Assembly: GCA_947499255.1 (NCBI GenBank)
Contig: CANMNF010000001.1
Coordinates: 620,001-684,000 of the forward strand
DNA length: 64,000 nucleotides
Origin: an uncultured Sphingomonadaceae bacterium
GTDB lineage: Bacteria; Pseudomonadota; Alphaproteobacteria; Sphingomonadales; Sphingomonadaceae
Direction: 5' to 3'
Both the position numbers and the translations under genes were made by a program. A model generated the notes under the pieces. It saw nothing but the letters and a program-made list of their open reading frames with translations. It had not been told where the DNA came from and made no database searches. This document shows, in pieces, positions 37,524 through 47,403 of this stretch. The stretch's first letter is position 1, and the number at the start of each line of letters is the position of its first letter.

Positions 37524-38645
37524 TCATGATAGCTCAGAGCTGGGCCGTTGTCGGTTCCATCGTTCCACCATCATCAAGGCGCCGATGCAGATCATATTGG
37601 TGAGCATGGAAGAGCCGCCATGGCTCATAAACGGCAAGGGAATGCCGACAACAGGTGCCATCCCCATCACCATCATTAAATTCACCGCGACATAGAAGAA
37701 AATCGTCGCTGTCATTCCCGCTGCAAGCAATCGTGAAAACCTGTCCTGTGCTTCCCGCGCAACGATCAAACCCCAGCGCAAAATCATGCCAAAGATCAAC
37801 AACACCAAAAGGCCGCCCAAAAGGCCCCATTCCTCTGCCATGGTTGCAAAAACAAAGTCGGTGTGGGGCTCAGGCAGGTAGTCGAGCTGGCTTTGCGACC
37901 CTTCGCCAAAGCCTTTGCCGGTCAGACCGCCTGATCCGATCGCGATCTTGGATTGGGTGATATGATAACCTGCCCCCAAGGGATCGCTTTCCGGGTCGAG
38001 GAAAGTGGTCACCCGGCGCTGTTGATAATCTGCAAGGCCAAAGAAGAACGCGATGGGCGCAGCGATCAATGCTGCGATGCCTCCACCAATAAACCATTTT
38101 GCCGATAACCCTGCGAGAAACAGCACAACGGCCCCTCCGAACGCAATGGCCAAAGTCGTTCCCAGATCCGGTTGCATGAGGACAAGCCCCATTGGCAAAG
38201 CAATCAAAATCGCAGGGATCACAATCGCGCGAGCGCTCGCAATCATGCCAATGGGCAGGCTTGCAAAATAAGCAGCGAGCACCAACACAATCGCAGGCTT
38301 CATAAGCTCAGAGGGTTGCAGGCGCATCGGGCCAAATTCAATCCAGCGCTGACTGCCGCCGCCCATCGCGCCAATGGTTTCCACCGCGATGAGCAAAAGC
38401 AGAACAGCGATGTAAACGGGAAACGCTGCGAATTTGGCCCAATTCTGGGGGAAGTAAGACATTACCAGAGCCATAATCAGGAACAGCCCAAATCGGATGA
38501 TGTGTGAGCTGGCATAAGGGCTGAAAGAACCGCCCGCGGCTGAATGCAAAACGGCCGCGCCGAACGCTATCAAAGCGACGAGCGGCACAACCACGCGCCA
38601 CGGAAATTCCTGAATTGACCTGGGTAGGGAAACCGCTTGGCTCAC
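37524..38645 (-). CDS. rodA: Rod-shape SEDS glycosyltransferase RodA
   Basis: Peptidoglycan polymerase of the elongasome, 373 residues with about ten transmembrane segments. SEDS signatures: GGSQRWIEFGPMRLQPSELM, LMQPDLGTTLAIAFG, YLPEPHTDFVFATMAEEWG and the C-terminal GIPLPFMSHGGSSMLTNM. The start overlaps the mrdA stop by four bases, the standard pairing of RodA with its partner PBP2. The run mreB-mreC-mreD-mrdA-rodA reads in this order on the minus strand. Confidence 0.97.
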   Translation of the reverse strand: MSQAVSLPRSIQEFPWRVVVPLVALIAFGAAVLHSAAGGSFSPYASSHIIRFGLFLIMALVMSYFPQNWAKFAAFPVYIAVLLLLIAVETIGAMGGGSQRWIEFGPMRLQPSELMKPAIVLVLAAYFASLPIGMIASARAIVIPAILIALPMGLVLMQPDLGTTLAIAFGGAVVLFLAGLSAKWFIGGGIAALIAAPIAFFFGLADYQQRRVTTFLDPESDPLGAGYHITQSKIAIGSGGLTGKGFGEGSQSQLDYLPEPHTDFVFATMAEEWGLLGGLLVLLIFGMILRWGLIVAREAQDRFSRLLAAGMTATIFFYVAVNLMMVMGMAPVVGIPLPFMSHGGSSMLTNMICIGALMMVERWNRQRPSSELS

Positions 38646-40669
38646 GTATTGATCTCATCGGCTCGCGGATTGGCTTGATCGCGCGGAGTTACCGCGTCAG
38701 TTGAAGGCGCATCGGGTTCGGCCACTGCGCTGCGTGCTTCAGCATCCACCTCTCGCGCCAAAGTAATTGGCGGAGGGGCTGGCGGGAGGTCAACGCCGGC
38801 AGCATTGGCATATTGCAGATATTGGCGATCGAGCCGCTCTTGCGCGGTTCCGCCCCATTGCTCTTCCAACCGGTGCAGAGCCTCAAGCCCTTTTTGTGGG
38901 TTGAGCATAAAGGTCATGACATCGCGCGCAACGGGATAGGCAGCACCCGATCCGCCACCATGCTCAATCACTACAGCCCCTGCATAACGCGGTTCATCGA
39001 ACGGCGCGAAAAAGATGAACAAGCCATGGTCTCGCCACTCCCAAGGGCCAGTGCGTCCATCCGAGATATTAAGGCCAACGACCTGCGCAGTACCCGTTTT
39101 ACCAGCCATAAGCACATCGTCTACCGGCAAACGCGCGCGGCCTGCGGTACCGGGGCCATTGACCACATCGCTCATCGCTTGGCGGACATAGGTTTTGTAT
39201 TCTTCGCTCAAACCCATACCGGGAAAGGAGCGCTCACTACCATCCAGAATAAGGCGCGGCTCCACCATTTCCGCTGTCGCAAGGCGGGCGGCCATCACCG
39301 CCAATTGCAATGGGTTGGCCAGCATATATCCTTGGCCAATCGTTGCGTTCACCGTGTCAAAGGCCTGCCATTCTCTACCGTATTTGCGCTGCTTCCATTC
39401 AGGATCTGGCACGGTCCCGTAAAACTGATTGAGGACGGGCAGCTCAAACTGCTGCTGCATACCATATTGTTTGCATGCGTCCGCGATGGGCGGCATCCCG
39501 GTGCGCTGCGCCATGGCATAAAAATACACATCGCAACTTTGATAGATCGCTTTGGCCAGATCAGTATGACCGTGGCCGCGCCTGTTCCAGCACCGAAAAA
39601 CGCGGTTGCCAACTCGCAACCCGCCCCCACAAAATACAGTTTCATCCGGATCAATACCTTGGCCAAGCAGTGCCATACCGACCGTTGGTTTCACAGTAGA
39701 GCCGGGCGGGTAAAGGCCTTGCAGAACCTTATTGCGCAAAGGAACTCGCTCATTCTCGCTGAGCATCGAATATTCGATCCGGCCTATACCATCAGAAAAG
39801 CTGTTAGGATCAAAGCTGGGCATGGAGGCCATGCAAAGCAGATCGCCGCTTAGGCAATCCATCACGACAACAGAACCGGATTCGTGCCCCAAACGCCGCG
39901 CTGCGTAATCCTGAAGAGGGCCATCGATGGTTAGCCGGACGGGTTGACCTTGCACATCATCGCGTGTTTCCAGATCGCGCACAATGCGGCCCGACGCGGT
40001 TACCTCAACACGCCGCGCCCCGGGATCGCCGCGCAGCGTTTGTTCAAACTGTTTTTCCAGCCCATCCTTACCAAGCTTAAAGCCGGGAGTAAGCAAAAGC
40101 GGCTTGGGCTCCTCATCATATTCCTCTCGGCTAGGCGCACCGACATAGCCAATAAGGTGGCCAACGCTTGGACCAGTGGGATAATAACGGGAAAAAGCCC
40201 GTTGCGGAATGACGCCAGGAAGTTCCGGCAAACGCACGCTGACAGCCGCAAATTTTTCGAAATCCAGACCGCTTTGGACAGGCACGACCTGAAACCGAGC
40301 GGCGGCTTCTAACCTATCGCGCAAATCCTGCGTTTCAATTTCTGTAAAACTGAGCAGATCGGCCAGCATGGTGACCGTGCCATCCAGATCCTTGACCCGT
40401 TCGGGAACAATATCGACCCGGAAATCGGCGCGGTTGGAGGCGAGGGGGGAACCATTGCGATCAAGGATCCACCCTCTGCGCGGCGGGATCAGCGTAAGAT
40501 TGACACGGTTGCTTTCCGCTTCGACCGCATAACGTTCATTCTCTGCAACCGCGATATAGCCCATGCGCGCGGCAAGCAGCACACCAACACCGCCAATGCC
40601 AGCACCGATAACGAAGCTGCGGCGATCAAACGTATCCTTCAGTGAGCTGGCGGTATGCGGCGTTTCCAT
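38642..40669 (-). CDS. mrdA: Penicillin-binding protein 2
   Basis: Class B transpeptidase of the rod complex, 675 residues. An N-terminal membrane anchor (RSFVIGAGIGGVGVLLAARM) and the dimerisation domain are followed by the transpeptidase domain, with the serine motif STVK at about 324-327, SCD at about 378-380, and KTGTAQ at about 524-529. The C-terminal 60 residues are Pro/Ala-rich. It overlaps rodA and follows mreD after three bases. Confidence 0.97.
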   Translation of the reverse strand: METPHTASSLKDTFDRRSFVIGAGIGGVGVLLAARMGYIAVAENERYAVEAESNRVNLTLIPPRRGWILDRNGSPLASNRADFRVDIVPERVKDLDGTVTMLADLLSFTEIETQDLRDRLEAAARFQVVPVQSGLDFEKFAAVSVRLPELPGVIPQRAFSRYYPTGPSVGHLIGYVGAPSREEYDEEPKPLLLTPGFKLGKDGLEKQFEQTLRGDPGARRVEVTASGRIVRDLETRDDVQGQPVRLTIDGPLQDYAARRLGHESGSVVVMDCLSGDLLCMASMPSFDPNSFSDGIGRIEYSMLSENERVPLRNKVLQGLYPPGSTVKPTVGMALLGQGIDPDETVFCGGGLRVGNRVFRCWNRRGHGHTDLAKAIYQSCDVYFYAMAQRTGMPPIADACKQYGMQQQFELPVLNQFYGTVPDPEWKQRKYGREWQAFDTVNATIGQGYMLANPLQLAVMAARLATAEMVEPRLILDGSERSFPGMGLSEEYKTYVRQAMSDVVNGPGTAGRARLPVDDVLMAGKTGTAQVVGLNISDGRTGPWEWRDHGLFIFFAPFDEPRYAGAVVIEHGGGSGAAYPVARDVMTFMLNPQKGLEALHRLEEQWGGTAQERLDRQYLQYANAAGVDLPPAPPPITLAREVDAEARSAVAEPDAPSTDAVTPRDQANPRADEINT

Positions 40670-40672
40670 CCT

Positions 40673-41230
40673 TCAGCCTATCGTCTTGATCCGCAACAAG
40701 CGGATCGTATCAAGCAGGGCAACGATCCGCATTATTATGGGAAAAGCGGCGACGGACAACAAGAGCTGCGGTAAAATCAAGCTGAATTGTAGCAGGGACA
40801 ACGCCGCCCCTGAAATGAGCACGGCGGCGGGGAGGTACACCGTAATAAACAGAGCCGCTGTTAGCCAATTGTGCCAAAACCCACGCCAGGGAAACCGGCG
40901 TTCAATCAAATCCAAAGCTATAAAGGTGAGTGAGAAAAGCAGGATGGCGCTTCCAAATGGTTGACCGGAAAACAGATCATCCCAGAACCCCAGAGGCAAG
41001 CCTGCCCAAAGAGGAAAAATGTCAGGTCGCAACATACGCCAACTTAGCAAAAGCAAAAAAGCAAATGGCGGCACGATGGGCGCAGGGGTAATAATAGGCC
41101 ATAGCGGAGTTAGCGAGGCAAGAAGGATCGATAACCACGGCAGGCCGTAAGAAAGCACCGGTGACTGATCGCGATTGATCTTGCTGCCAAATGCGTCGCG
41201 GCGCGCTTTGTTATCAAAACGCTCCATCAC
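40673..41230 (-). CDS. mreD: Rod shape-determining protein MreD
   Basis: 185-residue integral membrane protein with about five or six hydrophobic segments; P-I-I-T-P-A-P-I-V-P-P region and GLPLGFWDDLFSGQPFGSA match MreD. It bridges MreC and other elongasome parts. Its ATG overlaps the mreC stop (ATGA), and mrdA starts three bases after it. Confidence 0.9.
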   Translation of the reverse strand: MMERFDNKARRDAFGSKINRDQSPVLSYGLPWLSILLASLTPLWPIITPAPIVPPFAFLLLLSWRMLRPDIFPLWAGLPLGFWDDLFSGQPFGSAILLFSLTFIALDLIERRFPWRGFWHNWLTAALFITVYLPAAVLISGAALSLLQFSLILPQLLLSVAAFPIIMRIVALLDTIRLLRIKTIG

Positions 41231-42120
41231 TCAACGGTAACATCTTCGCTAAGGGCAGTATCGGCCGCTTCAAGCACTTCTGATTGCCACACAGGTTCGA
41301 TCACTACGACATCAGTTGCAGCTGGATTGCTGAGCAACCTTGCAATTGCACCATCGTTTTCAAGCTGAGTTACCATCGCAACAGCAACACCGGGCCGGAA
41401 CAACCCGCCCGCACCCGAAGTTACAAAGATATCGCCCTCTTCAAGCGGGTTGATCCCCAAATTGATCAATCGCAATCGCAGTGTGCCGTCCGCGCGCCCT
41501 TCAGCAAAGGCCACCACATTATCTGTCGCGCGGCGCACCGGCACCATGCTTTCACTATCTGTCAAAAGCAGTACGCGCGATGTGCCAGAGCCCACTTCCA
41601 GAACGCGCCCGATCAAACCTTTGGGTGAGGTGACCGGCATACCCACTTCGACACCATTATCGCTGCCAACAGAGATATAGGCGAAGCGGCGTGCGCTGCT
41701 TGAAGAGGAACCGATGAGGCGCGACATCGCAACCGGCTTCATTTCGCCATTATTAAGGTTCAGTACTGCTTTGAGACGCGCATTCTCCTGTTCAAGCGCG
41801 CGCGCTTCTGCAAGCCGCACACGGGCGACCGCCAGTTCCCGCTCCAATTCAGCGTTCTTGCTGCCGGCATCGTAATAACCAGCGATCGATTCGAAAAAGT
41901 TGCGCGTTTCCACCCGGCCCACGCTGCCGACATCACCTGCAGGCGCGGTAATATCGCTCGCCATGGAACGTAGGCCATAAAACGTTTCAGGTCGCCAAAG
42001 CGAGATGATCAAAAGCAGGGCGCCGATAAGCGCACCCAGCCCAGCAAGCACATAGCCTGTGAACAGGCCCAATTGTGCTTTGCGGTTGCTGCCGCTTGCT
42101 TGGCTATTAGGCGGTGGCAT
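41227..42120 (-). CDS. mreC: Rod shape-determining protein MreC
   Basis: 297-residue bitopic protein: an N-terminal membrane segment (LFTGYVLAGLGALIGALLLI), a coiled coil (ELERELAVARVRLAEARAL) and the beta-rich periplasmic domain with YISVGSDNGVEVGMPV, GLIGRVLEVGSGTSRVLLLT and VTSGAGGLFRPGVAVA. It scaffolds the elongasome and activates PBP2. It lies between mreB and mreD. Confidence 0.95.
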   Translation of the reverse strand: MPPPNSQASGSNRKAQLGLFTGYVLAGLGALIGALLLIISLWRPETFYGLRSMASDITAPAGDVGSVGRVETRNFFESIAGYYDAGSKNAELERELAVARVRLAEARALEQENARLKAVLNLNNGEMKPVAMSRLIGSSSSSARRFAYISVGSDNGVEVGMPVTSPKGLIGRVLEVGSGTSRVLLLTDSESMVPVRRATDNVVAFAEGRADGTLRLRLINLGINPLEEGDIFVTSGAGGLFRPGVAVAMVTQLENDGAIARLLSNPAATDVVVIEPVWQSEVLEAADTALSEDVTVE

Positions 42121-42148
42121 AACCGCCGCTTCCTCCTGCCGCCATCAT

Positions 42149-43210
<1,062 letters not shown>

Positions 43211-43377
43211 TCATACGCATTAGCCCTGCGATACGAAGGAAAATCGCGAGCCGTTTTTCGGAAAGTGGCGCTCTGTAACGCGCCAAACGCATAAAGGCCA
43301 AAATTATTGTCGAGAACAACGCAGTTTTGCACCGGCTCGGCTCGATAAATGGCGCATAGAAGGTTACGCTAACCTGT

Positions 43378-45183
43378 ATGCCCGATATTCGTCGCCTTCC
43401 CGAAAGCCTGATTAATCGCATCGCTGCTGGCGAAGTGGTGGAGCGGCCTGCGTCGGCTTTGAAAGAGCTGGTCGAAAACGCTATCGATTCCGGCGCAGGC
43501 AAAATAGCGGTCAAGATTATCGAAGGCGGACTGGGTTCCATCGAAGTCACCGATGATGGCTGCGGGATGTCCCCGGAACAAATGAGCTTGGCCTTGGAGC
43601 GTCATGCAACATCCAAACTTCCCGATGAAGCGATTGAAGAAGTCGCCACACTTGGCTTTCGCGGAGAAGCTTTGCCAAGCATTGGCAGCGTTGCAAAACT
43701 CACTATCGAAAGCCGGCCCAAGGATGCCGATGAAGGCTGGCGGCAGATCGTGGATCATGGTGCAATTGTCGATCAAGGCCCGGCGGCTGTACCCCCGGGA
43801 ACCCGCGTTCGTGTAGAACAGCTTTTCGCCAAAGTGCCCGCACGCCGAAAATTCTTGCGCACGCCGCGCAGTGAATATGCTGCATGTCATGATGTGATCC
43901 GTCGATTGGCCATGGCGCGCCCTGATATTGGTTTTACGTTCATCCACGCAGAACGGCGCATTTTTGCCGTGCAGCCGGGGCAAAAGACAGGCGAGCGGGT
44001 CGCGCAAATCGTGGCCCGCGAATTGGCCGATAATGGCGTGACCATCGATCTGGAACGACCAACCGATCATGGCATGATCAGGTTGACCGGAATTGCCGGG
44101 CTGCCAACCTACAACCGCGGTGTGGCCGATCACCAATATCTGTTTGTAAATGGCCGCCCGGTGAAAGACCGTTTGCTCACAGGCGCTGTTCGCGGTGCCT
44201 ATGCGGAAATGCTGGCGCGGGATCGCCATGCTGTGCTGGCGCTATTCCTGGAACTGCCTTTTGCCGATGTCGATGTGAATGTGCATCCTGCTAAAACCGA
44301 AGTGCGCTTTCGCGATGCCGCTGCCGTTCGCGGCTTCATTGTCAGTGGATTGCGCAGAGCGCTTTCCACCGGTGACAAACGCAGCGCGCAAGCTCCCGAT
44401 GCAGGCGCAATGGCGCGTTGGCAGAGTGAGCCCAGAACGACCGAACCAGCAGCGATGCGCTCAATCTTTTCAGGCCGCGATTGGGCAACGTCTTCGCCAA
44501 GCACAGTTTCTGAACAATCACGCGGCTGGGAAGGCGAAGTTATCGCCGCACCCCAAGGCCGAGCACAAGAAGCTGAACCACTCAGCGAAGACGCGGCCAA
44601 CTTCCCTCTTGGCATGGCGCGCGGGCAAGTGGCGGAAACATATATCGTTGCAGAAAGCTCCGATGGCCTGATTATCGTTGATCAACACGCCGCGCATGAA
44701 CGCATCGTGCTGGAACGGCTGCGCGCTTCTGGGGCGGGGGAGAGGGTTGCAGCCAGTCAGGCATTGCTGATCCCCGAAGTGGTGGAGTTGGAAGGGACCG
44801 CCTGCGACAGGCTGGAAGGCGAGATTGAGGGCTTTGCCAAACTTGGCCTTTCCATCGAACGTTTTGGCCCGGCGGCAATGCTGGTGCGCGCGATACCAGG
44901 GGCGTTGCGCGGGGCTGATCCGACAAAGCTGCTTACCGATCTTGCCGATGACCTTGCCAGCCACGGTACTTCGCTGTTGTTGAGTGAGAAGATTGAGCAT
45001 GTCCTTGCAACTATGGCCTGTCACGGATCGGTGCGGGCAGGGCGACGTTTGAATGTGGCTGAGATGAATGCCCTTTTGCGTGAGATGGAAACGACGCCGC
45101 GTTCAGGGCAGTGCAATCACGGACGGCCCACGTGGGTGAAACTGTCGATGGACGACGTTGAAAAACTTTTCGGGAGACATTGA
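43378..45183 (+). CDS. mutL: DNA mismatch repair protein MutL
   Basis: GHKL ATPase that couples MutS to downstream repair, 601 residues. N-terminal motifs: RIAAGEVVERPASALKELVE, DDGCGMSPEQM, ATLGFRGEALPSIGSV and FAKVPARRKFLRTP. The linker at about residues 335-420 is variable. The C-terminal domain contains DQHAAHERIVLERL and ACHGSVRAGR, then the CNHGRPTW end. A lipoprotein gene starts on its stop codon (TGATG). Confidence 0.97.
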   Translation: MPDIRRLPESLINRIAAGEVVERPASALKELVENAIDSGAGKIAVKIIEGGLGSIEVTDDGCGMSPEQMSLALERHATSKLPDEAIEEVATLGFRGEALPSIGSVAKLTIESRPKDADEGWRQIVDHGAIVDQGPAAVPPGTRVRVEQLFAKVPARRKFLRTPRSEYAACHDVIRRLAMARPDIGFTFIHAERRIFAVQPGQKTGERVAQIVARELADNGVTIDLERPTDHGMIRLTGIAGLPTYNRGVADHQYLFVNGRPVKDRLLTGAVRGAYAEMLARDRHAVLALFLELPFADVDVNVHPAKTEVRFRDAAAVRGFIVSGLRRALSTGDKRSAQAPDAGAMARWQSEPRTTEPAAMRSIFSGRDWATSSPSTVSEQSRGWEGEVIAAPQGRAQEAEPLSEDAANFPLGMARGQVAETYIVAESSDGLIIVDQHAAHERIVLERLRASGAGERVAASQALLIPEVVELEGTACDRLEGEIEGFAKLGLSIERFGPAAMLVRAIPGALRGADPTKLLTDLADDLASHGTSLLLSEKIEHVLATMACHGSVRAGRRLNVAEMNALLREMETTPRSGQCNHGRPTWVKLSMDDVEKLFGRH

Positions 45184-45689
45184 TGCGCAGTGCTATTCTG
45201 GCAATTTCGTTTCTAGCCATTGCTGCATGCGAAGAGGCACCCGATGAGGAACAAGGTGATGCCGAAGTGGACCGTATAGTCGCGGAGGTCGAAGCGGTGA
45301 ATAACGCCGCTCCGCCCATTGAAGAAAAGGTGCCCGACGCGATCGGCTATCCCGATATCGAGACGCACGACATGTTCGGGCAAGCTTGCGCCTATGCGCC
45401 GGGAACCAGCCTTGGTGCACGCGTCATCGCGCGAGAAGACGATGCTTTTGTCAAAGTAGACGGCGATGTCATCCGCTTGGTCGCCGATCCGGGATCACGT
45501 GAAATGCCAAGCAGTACGCGCTCACTATATAATGGATCCAAATATTCCCTGCGCCTCACCATTGATAGCGAGGCGCGCGAAGATCCGGTGAGCATTGGCA
45601 CGATGCTGTATGATGGCACGATGTATCTGCGCGATAGCTGGGATCGCGTCGTCTACCAGGGTGCAGGATTGGTAAGCTGCGGGGTTTAA
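45183..45689 (+). CDS. Predicted lipoprotein downstream of mutL
   Basis: 168-residue protein not recognised. It begins MRSAILAISFLAIAAC with lipobox IAAC, followed by a strongly acidic linker (EEAPDEEQGDAEVDRIVAEV) and a compact domain with ACAYAPGTSLGARVIARED and a C-terminal SCGV, whose Cys may pair with the one in ACAY. The ATG shares bases with the mutL stop (TGATG), so translation is coupled. Confidence 0.75.
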   Translation: MRSAILAISFLAIAACEEAPDEEQGDAEVDRIVAEVEAVNNAAPPIEEKVPDAIGYPDIETHDMFGQACAYAPGTSLGARVIAREDDAFVKVDGDVIRLVADPGSREMPSSTRSLYNGSKYSLRLTIDSEAREDPVSIGTMLYDGTMYLRDSWDRVVYQGAGLVSCGV

Positions 45690-45703
45690 CTTTTTTGAAG
45701 GAA

Positions 45704-46408
45704 TTACCGCAGGCGCTTTACATAAAGCTGCCCATTGCCGCGCCGTTCCATTTTGAAATTGTCGCTCGCGAACCGGATCAGATCTGACAGGCGTTTAAAC
45801 CCGTGATTGCGCACATCAAAGCTGGACCGGTTGCCAGCTATCTGGCCCACCTCCTGCAATTTGGCAAAGCCTTCATCATCACGGCTGGCGGCCTTCCACG
45901 CCCCGCCCAAAAGCTCAATCAACTCCGCATCAATCGGATCGTCAGAGCCATCTTCCGATGATGCTGTGCGGATAAGCTGATCAACATCGATATAGCGTGT
46001 GCAGGCCGTCGTGAAAGCTTCAGGAGCCTTGGTGCTGCCAAAGCCATAAACAATCAGCCCGTCCTGCCGCAGCCGGGTGACCAACGGGGTAAAATCGCTG
46101 TCGGAACTCATAATGCCAAAGCCATCCACTTTGCCATCGTTGAGCAGGTCAATCGCATCGATCGTCATCGCGATATCAGTGGCGTTCTTGCCTTTGGTCA
46201 GATCAAATTGCTGCACCGGTTGCAGGCCATAACGGTGCGAGATTTTGTTCCAGTTGGACAATGCAGGCTTTGCCCAATTGCCGTAAGCGCGCCGGATATT
46301 AACCTGCCCCAGCTCGGCCAGAACGGTCAGCACCGGGTCGATGCCGTGATGGCTCGCATTATCAGCGTCGATGAGAAGGGCGATGTTTTTGAGGTTTGCT
46401 TCAGCCAT
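45704..46408 (-). CDS. NYN domain protein with C-terminal OST-HTH/LOTUS domain
   Basis: 234-residue protein. The NYN (PIN-like nuclease) domain shows NIALLIDADNASHHGID, NATDIAMTIDAIDLL and IMSSDSDFTPLVTRLRQ, with the acidic residues of the active site kept. The C-terminal about 75 residues (IELLGGAWKAASRDDEGFA, then NRSSFDVRNHGFKRLSDLI) match an OST-HTH RNA-binding module, ending in RRGNGQLYVKRLR. It is probably an RNA-acting nuclease or binder; target unknown. The ATG at 46408 is chosen over a start at 46444. It follows the carbonic anhydrase gene by 39 bases on the same strand. Confidence 0.85.
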   Translation of the reverse strand: MAEANLKNIALLIDADNASHHGIDPVLTVLAELGQVNIRRAYGNWAKPALSNWNKISHRYGLQPVQQFDLTKGKNATDIAMTIDAIDLLNDGKVDGFGIMSSDSDFTPLVTRLRQDGLIVYGFGSTKAPEAFTTACTRYIDVDQLIRTASSEDGSDDPIDAELIELLGGAWKAASRDDEGFAKLQEVGQIAGNRSSFDVRNHGFKRLSDLIRFASDNFKMERRGNGQLYVKRLR

Positions 46409-46447
46409 GGAATTCCACATGGTCTGCCAAGTGATTGAGTGCAACCA

Positions 46448-47086
46448 TCAAGCCGGTCCGAATTCACCCGTTTCTTGATCAAGGACGTGCAAAATACCAT
46501 CTGCAATTGCGAAATACGCACCGCGCAAAACAACATGCCCCGCTTCTTCGCGCTCTCGCACAGCGGGGAAAGTGCGCAAGTTATCAAGGCTGACGCGCAC
46601 TGCGGCCAGTTCCATTTCGCGTTCGGCTTCGCGGCTGGTTGTGCCCAATTCACGTGCGATGGGTTCACGCGCTTTATCAAGCAACGAAACCCAATTGCCC
46701 ACAAAGCCACCTTCGCCCGGGGGCCTGCCATGCATTTCGCGCGTGAGAGCGGCCTGACAGCCTCCACAACGCCCATGGCCCATCACGACAATTTGGCGAA
46801 CTTTGAGAAAGTTGACCGCAAATTCAAGCGCTGCAGAAACGCCGTGCTGTCCTGGTGTAACCTCGAAAGGGGGGACCAGCGCGGCGACATTGCGCACCAC
46901 GAAGATTTCGCCTGGATCCACATCAAATATTTGCGCTGGATCAACGCGGCTGTCGGAACAGCCAATGATCATCAATTTGGGGTGCTGACCGGCGGTGACC
47001 AATTCATCGTAACGCGCTTTTTGTCTGGGATAGCCTTCTTTACGAAACCGGCGATATCCCCGCAGCAGCTCAGCAAATTCAGGCAC
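46448..47086 (-). CDS. Beta-class carbonic anhydrase
   Basis: Interconverts CO2 and bicarbonate, 212 residues. The zinc site is Cys43 in IGCSDSRVD (with Asp45 and Arg47), His104 and Cys107 in VMGHGRCGGC. The start is GTG at 47086, overlapping the stop of the PII-like gene by one base (TAGTG), which implies translational coupling. Cytoplasmic, since no signal peptide is seen. Together with the upstream PII-like and SbtA-like genes it forms an inorganic carbon module. Confidence 0.95.
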   Translation of the reverse strand: MPEFAELLRGYRRFRKEGYPRQKARYDELVTAGQHPKLMIIGCSDSRVDPAQIFDVDPGEIFVVRNVAALVPPFEVTPGQHGVSAALEFAVNFLKVRQIVVMGHGRCGGCQAALTREMHGRPPGEGGFVGNWVSLLDKAREPIARELGTTSREAEREMELAAVRVSLDNLRTFPAVREREEAGHVVLRGAYFAIADGILHVLDQETGEFGPA

Positions 47087-47394
47087 TAAAAACGATCTCC
47101 ACGCACCACTTGTATATCGGCCATCATAAACAGCAGACTATGGCTCGACAAGATGGGGGCCAGCGCATCGCGCAGCGCGAAAGCTTTGCTCTCATTACAG
47201 ATCGTCAGGACAAAAACTTTGTCCGATGCGGTAATGCGGTCCTCGCTCCAATCGCCTTCATGGCCCCGGCCTGATTGCACAGGCAGTACTGTCCAACCGG
47301 TGATCCCGGCCTTATCGATCTCATCAGTGACGCGATCTTTCAGCGGAATATCGACAAGGATTTCGATCCGTTTGCGGGTGACTGTTTCGACCAT
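47086..47394 (-). CDS. PII-like signalling protein (SbtB/CPII type)
   Basis: 102-residue ferredoxin-fold protein of the PII superfamily: KRIEILVDIPLKDRVTDEID in strand 1 and helix 1, a T-loop-like VQSGRGHEGDWSEDR, then VFVLTICNESKAFALRDAL and FMMADIQVVRGDRF. It lacks the PII uridylylation tyrosine context, and it lacks the C-terminal CGPxGC loop of cyanobacterial SbtB. Being between an SbtA-like transporter and a carbonic anhydrase, it probably senses adenine nucleotides or bicarbonate and gates the transporter. Confidence 0.82.
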   Translation of the reverse strand: MVETVTRKRIEILVDIPLKDRVTDEIDKAGITGWTVLPVQSGRGHEGDWSEDRITASDKVFVLTICNESKAFALRDALAPILSSHSLLFMMADIQVVRGDRF

Positions 47395-47403
47395 AGGCCT
47401 CTC

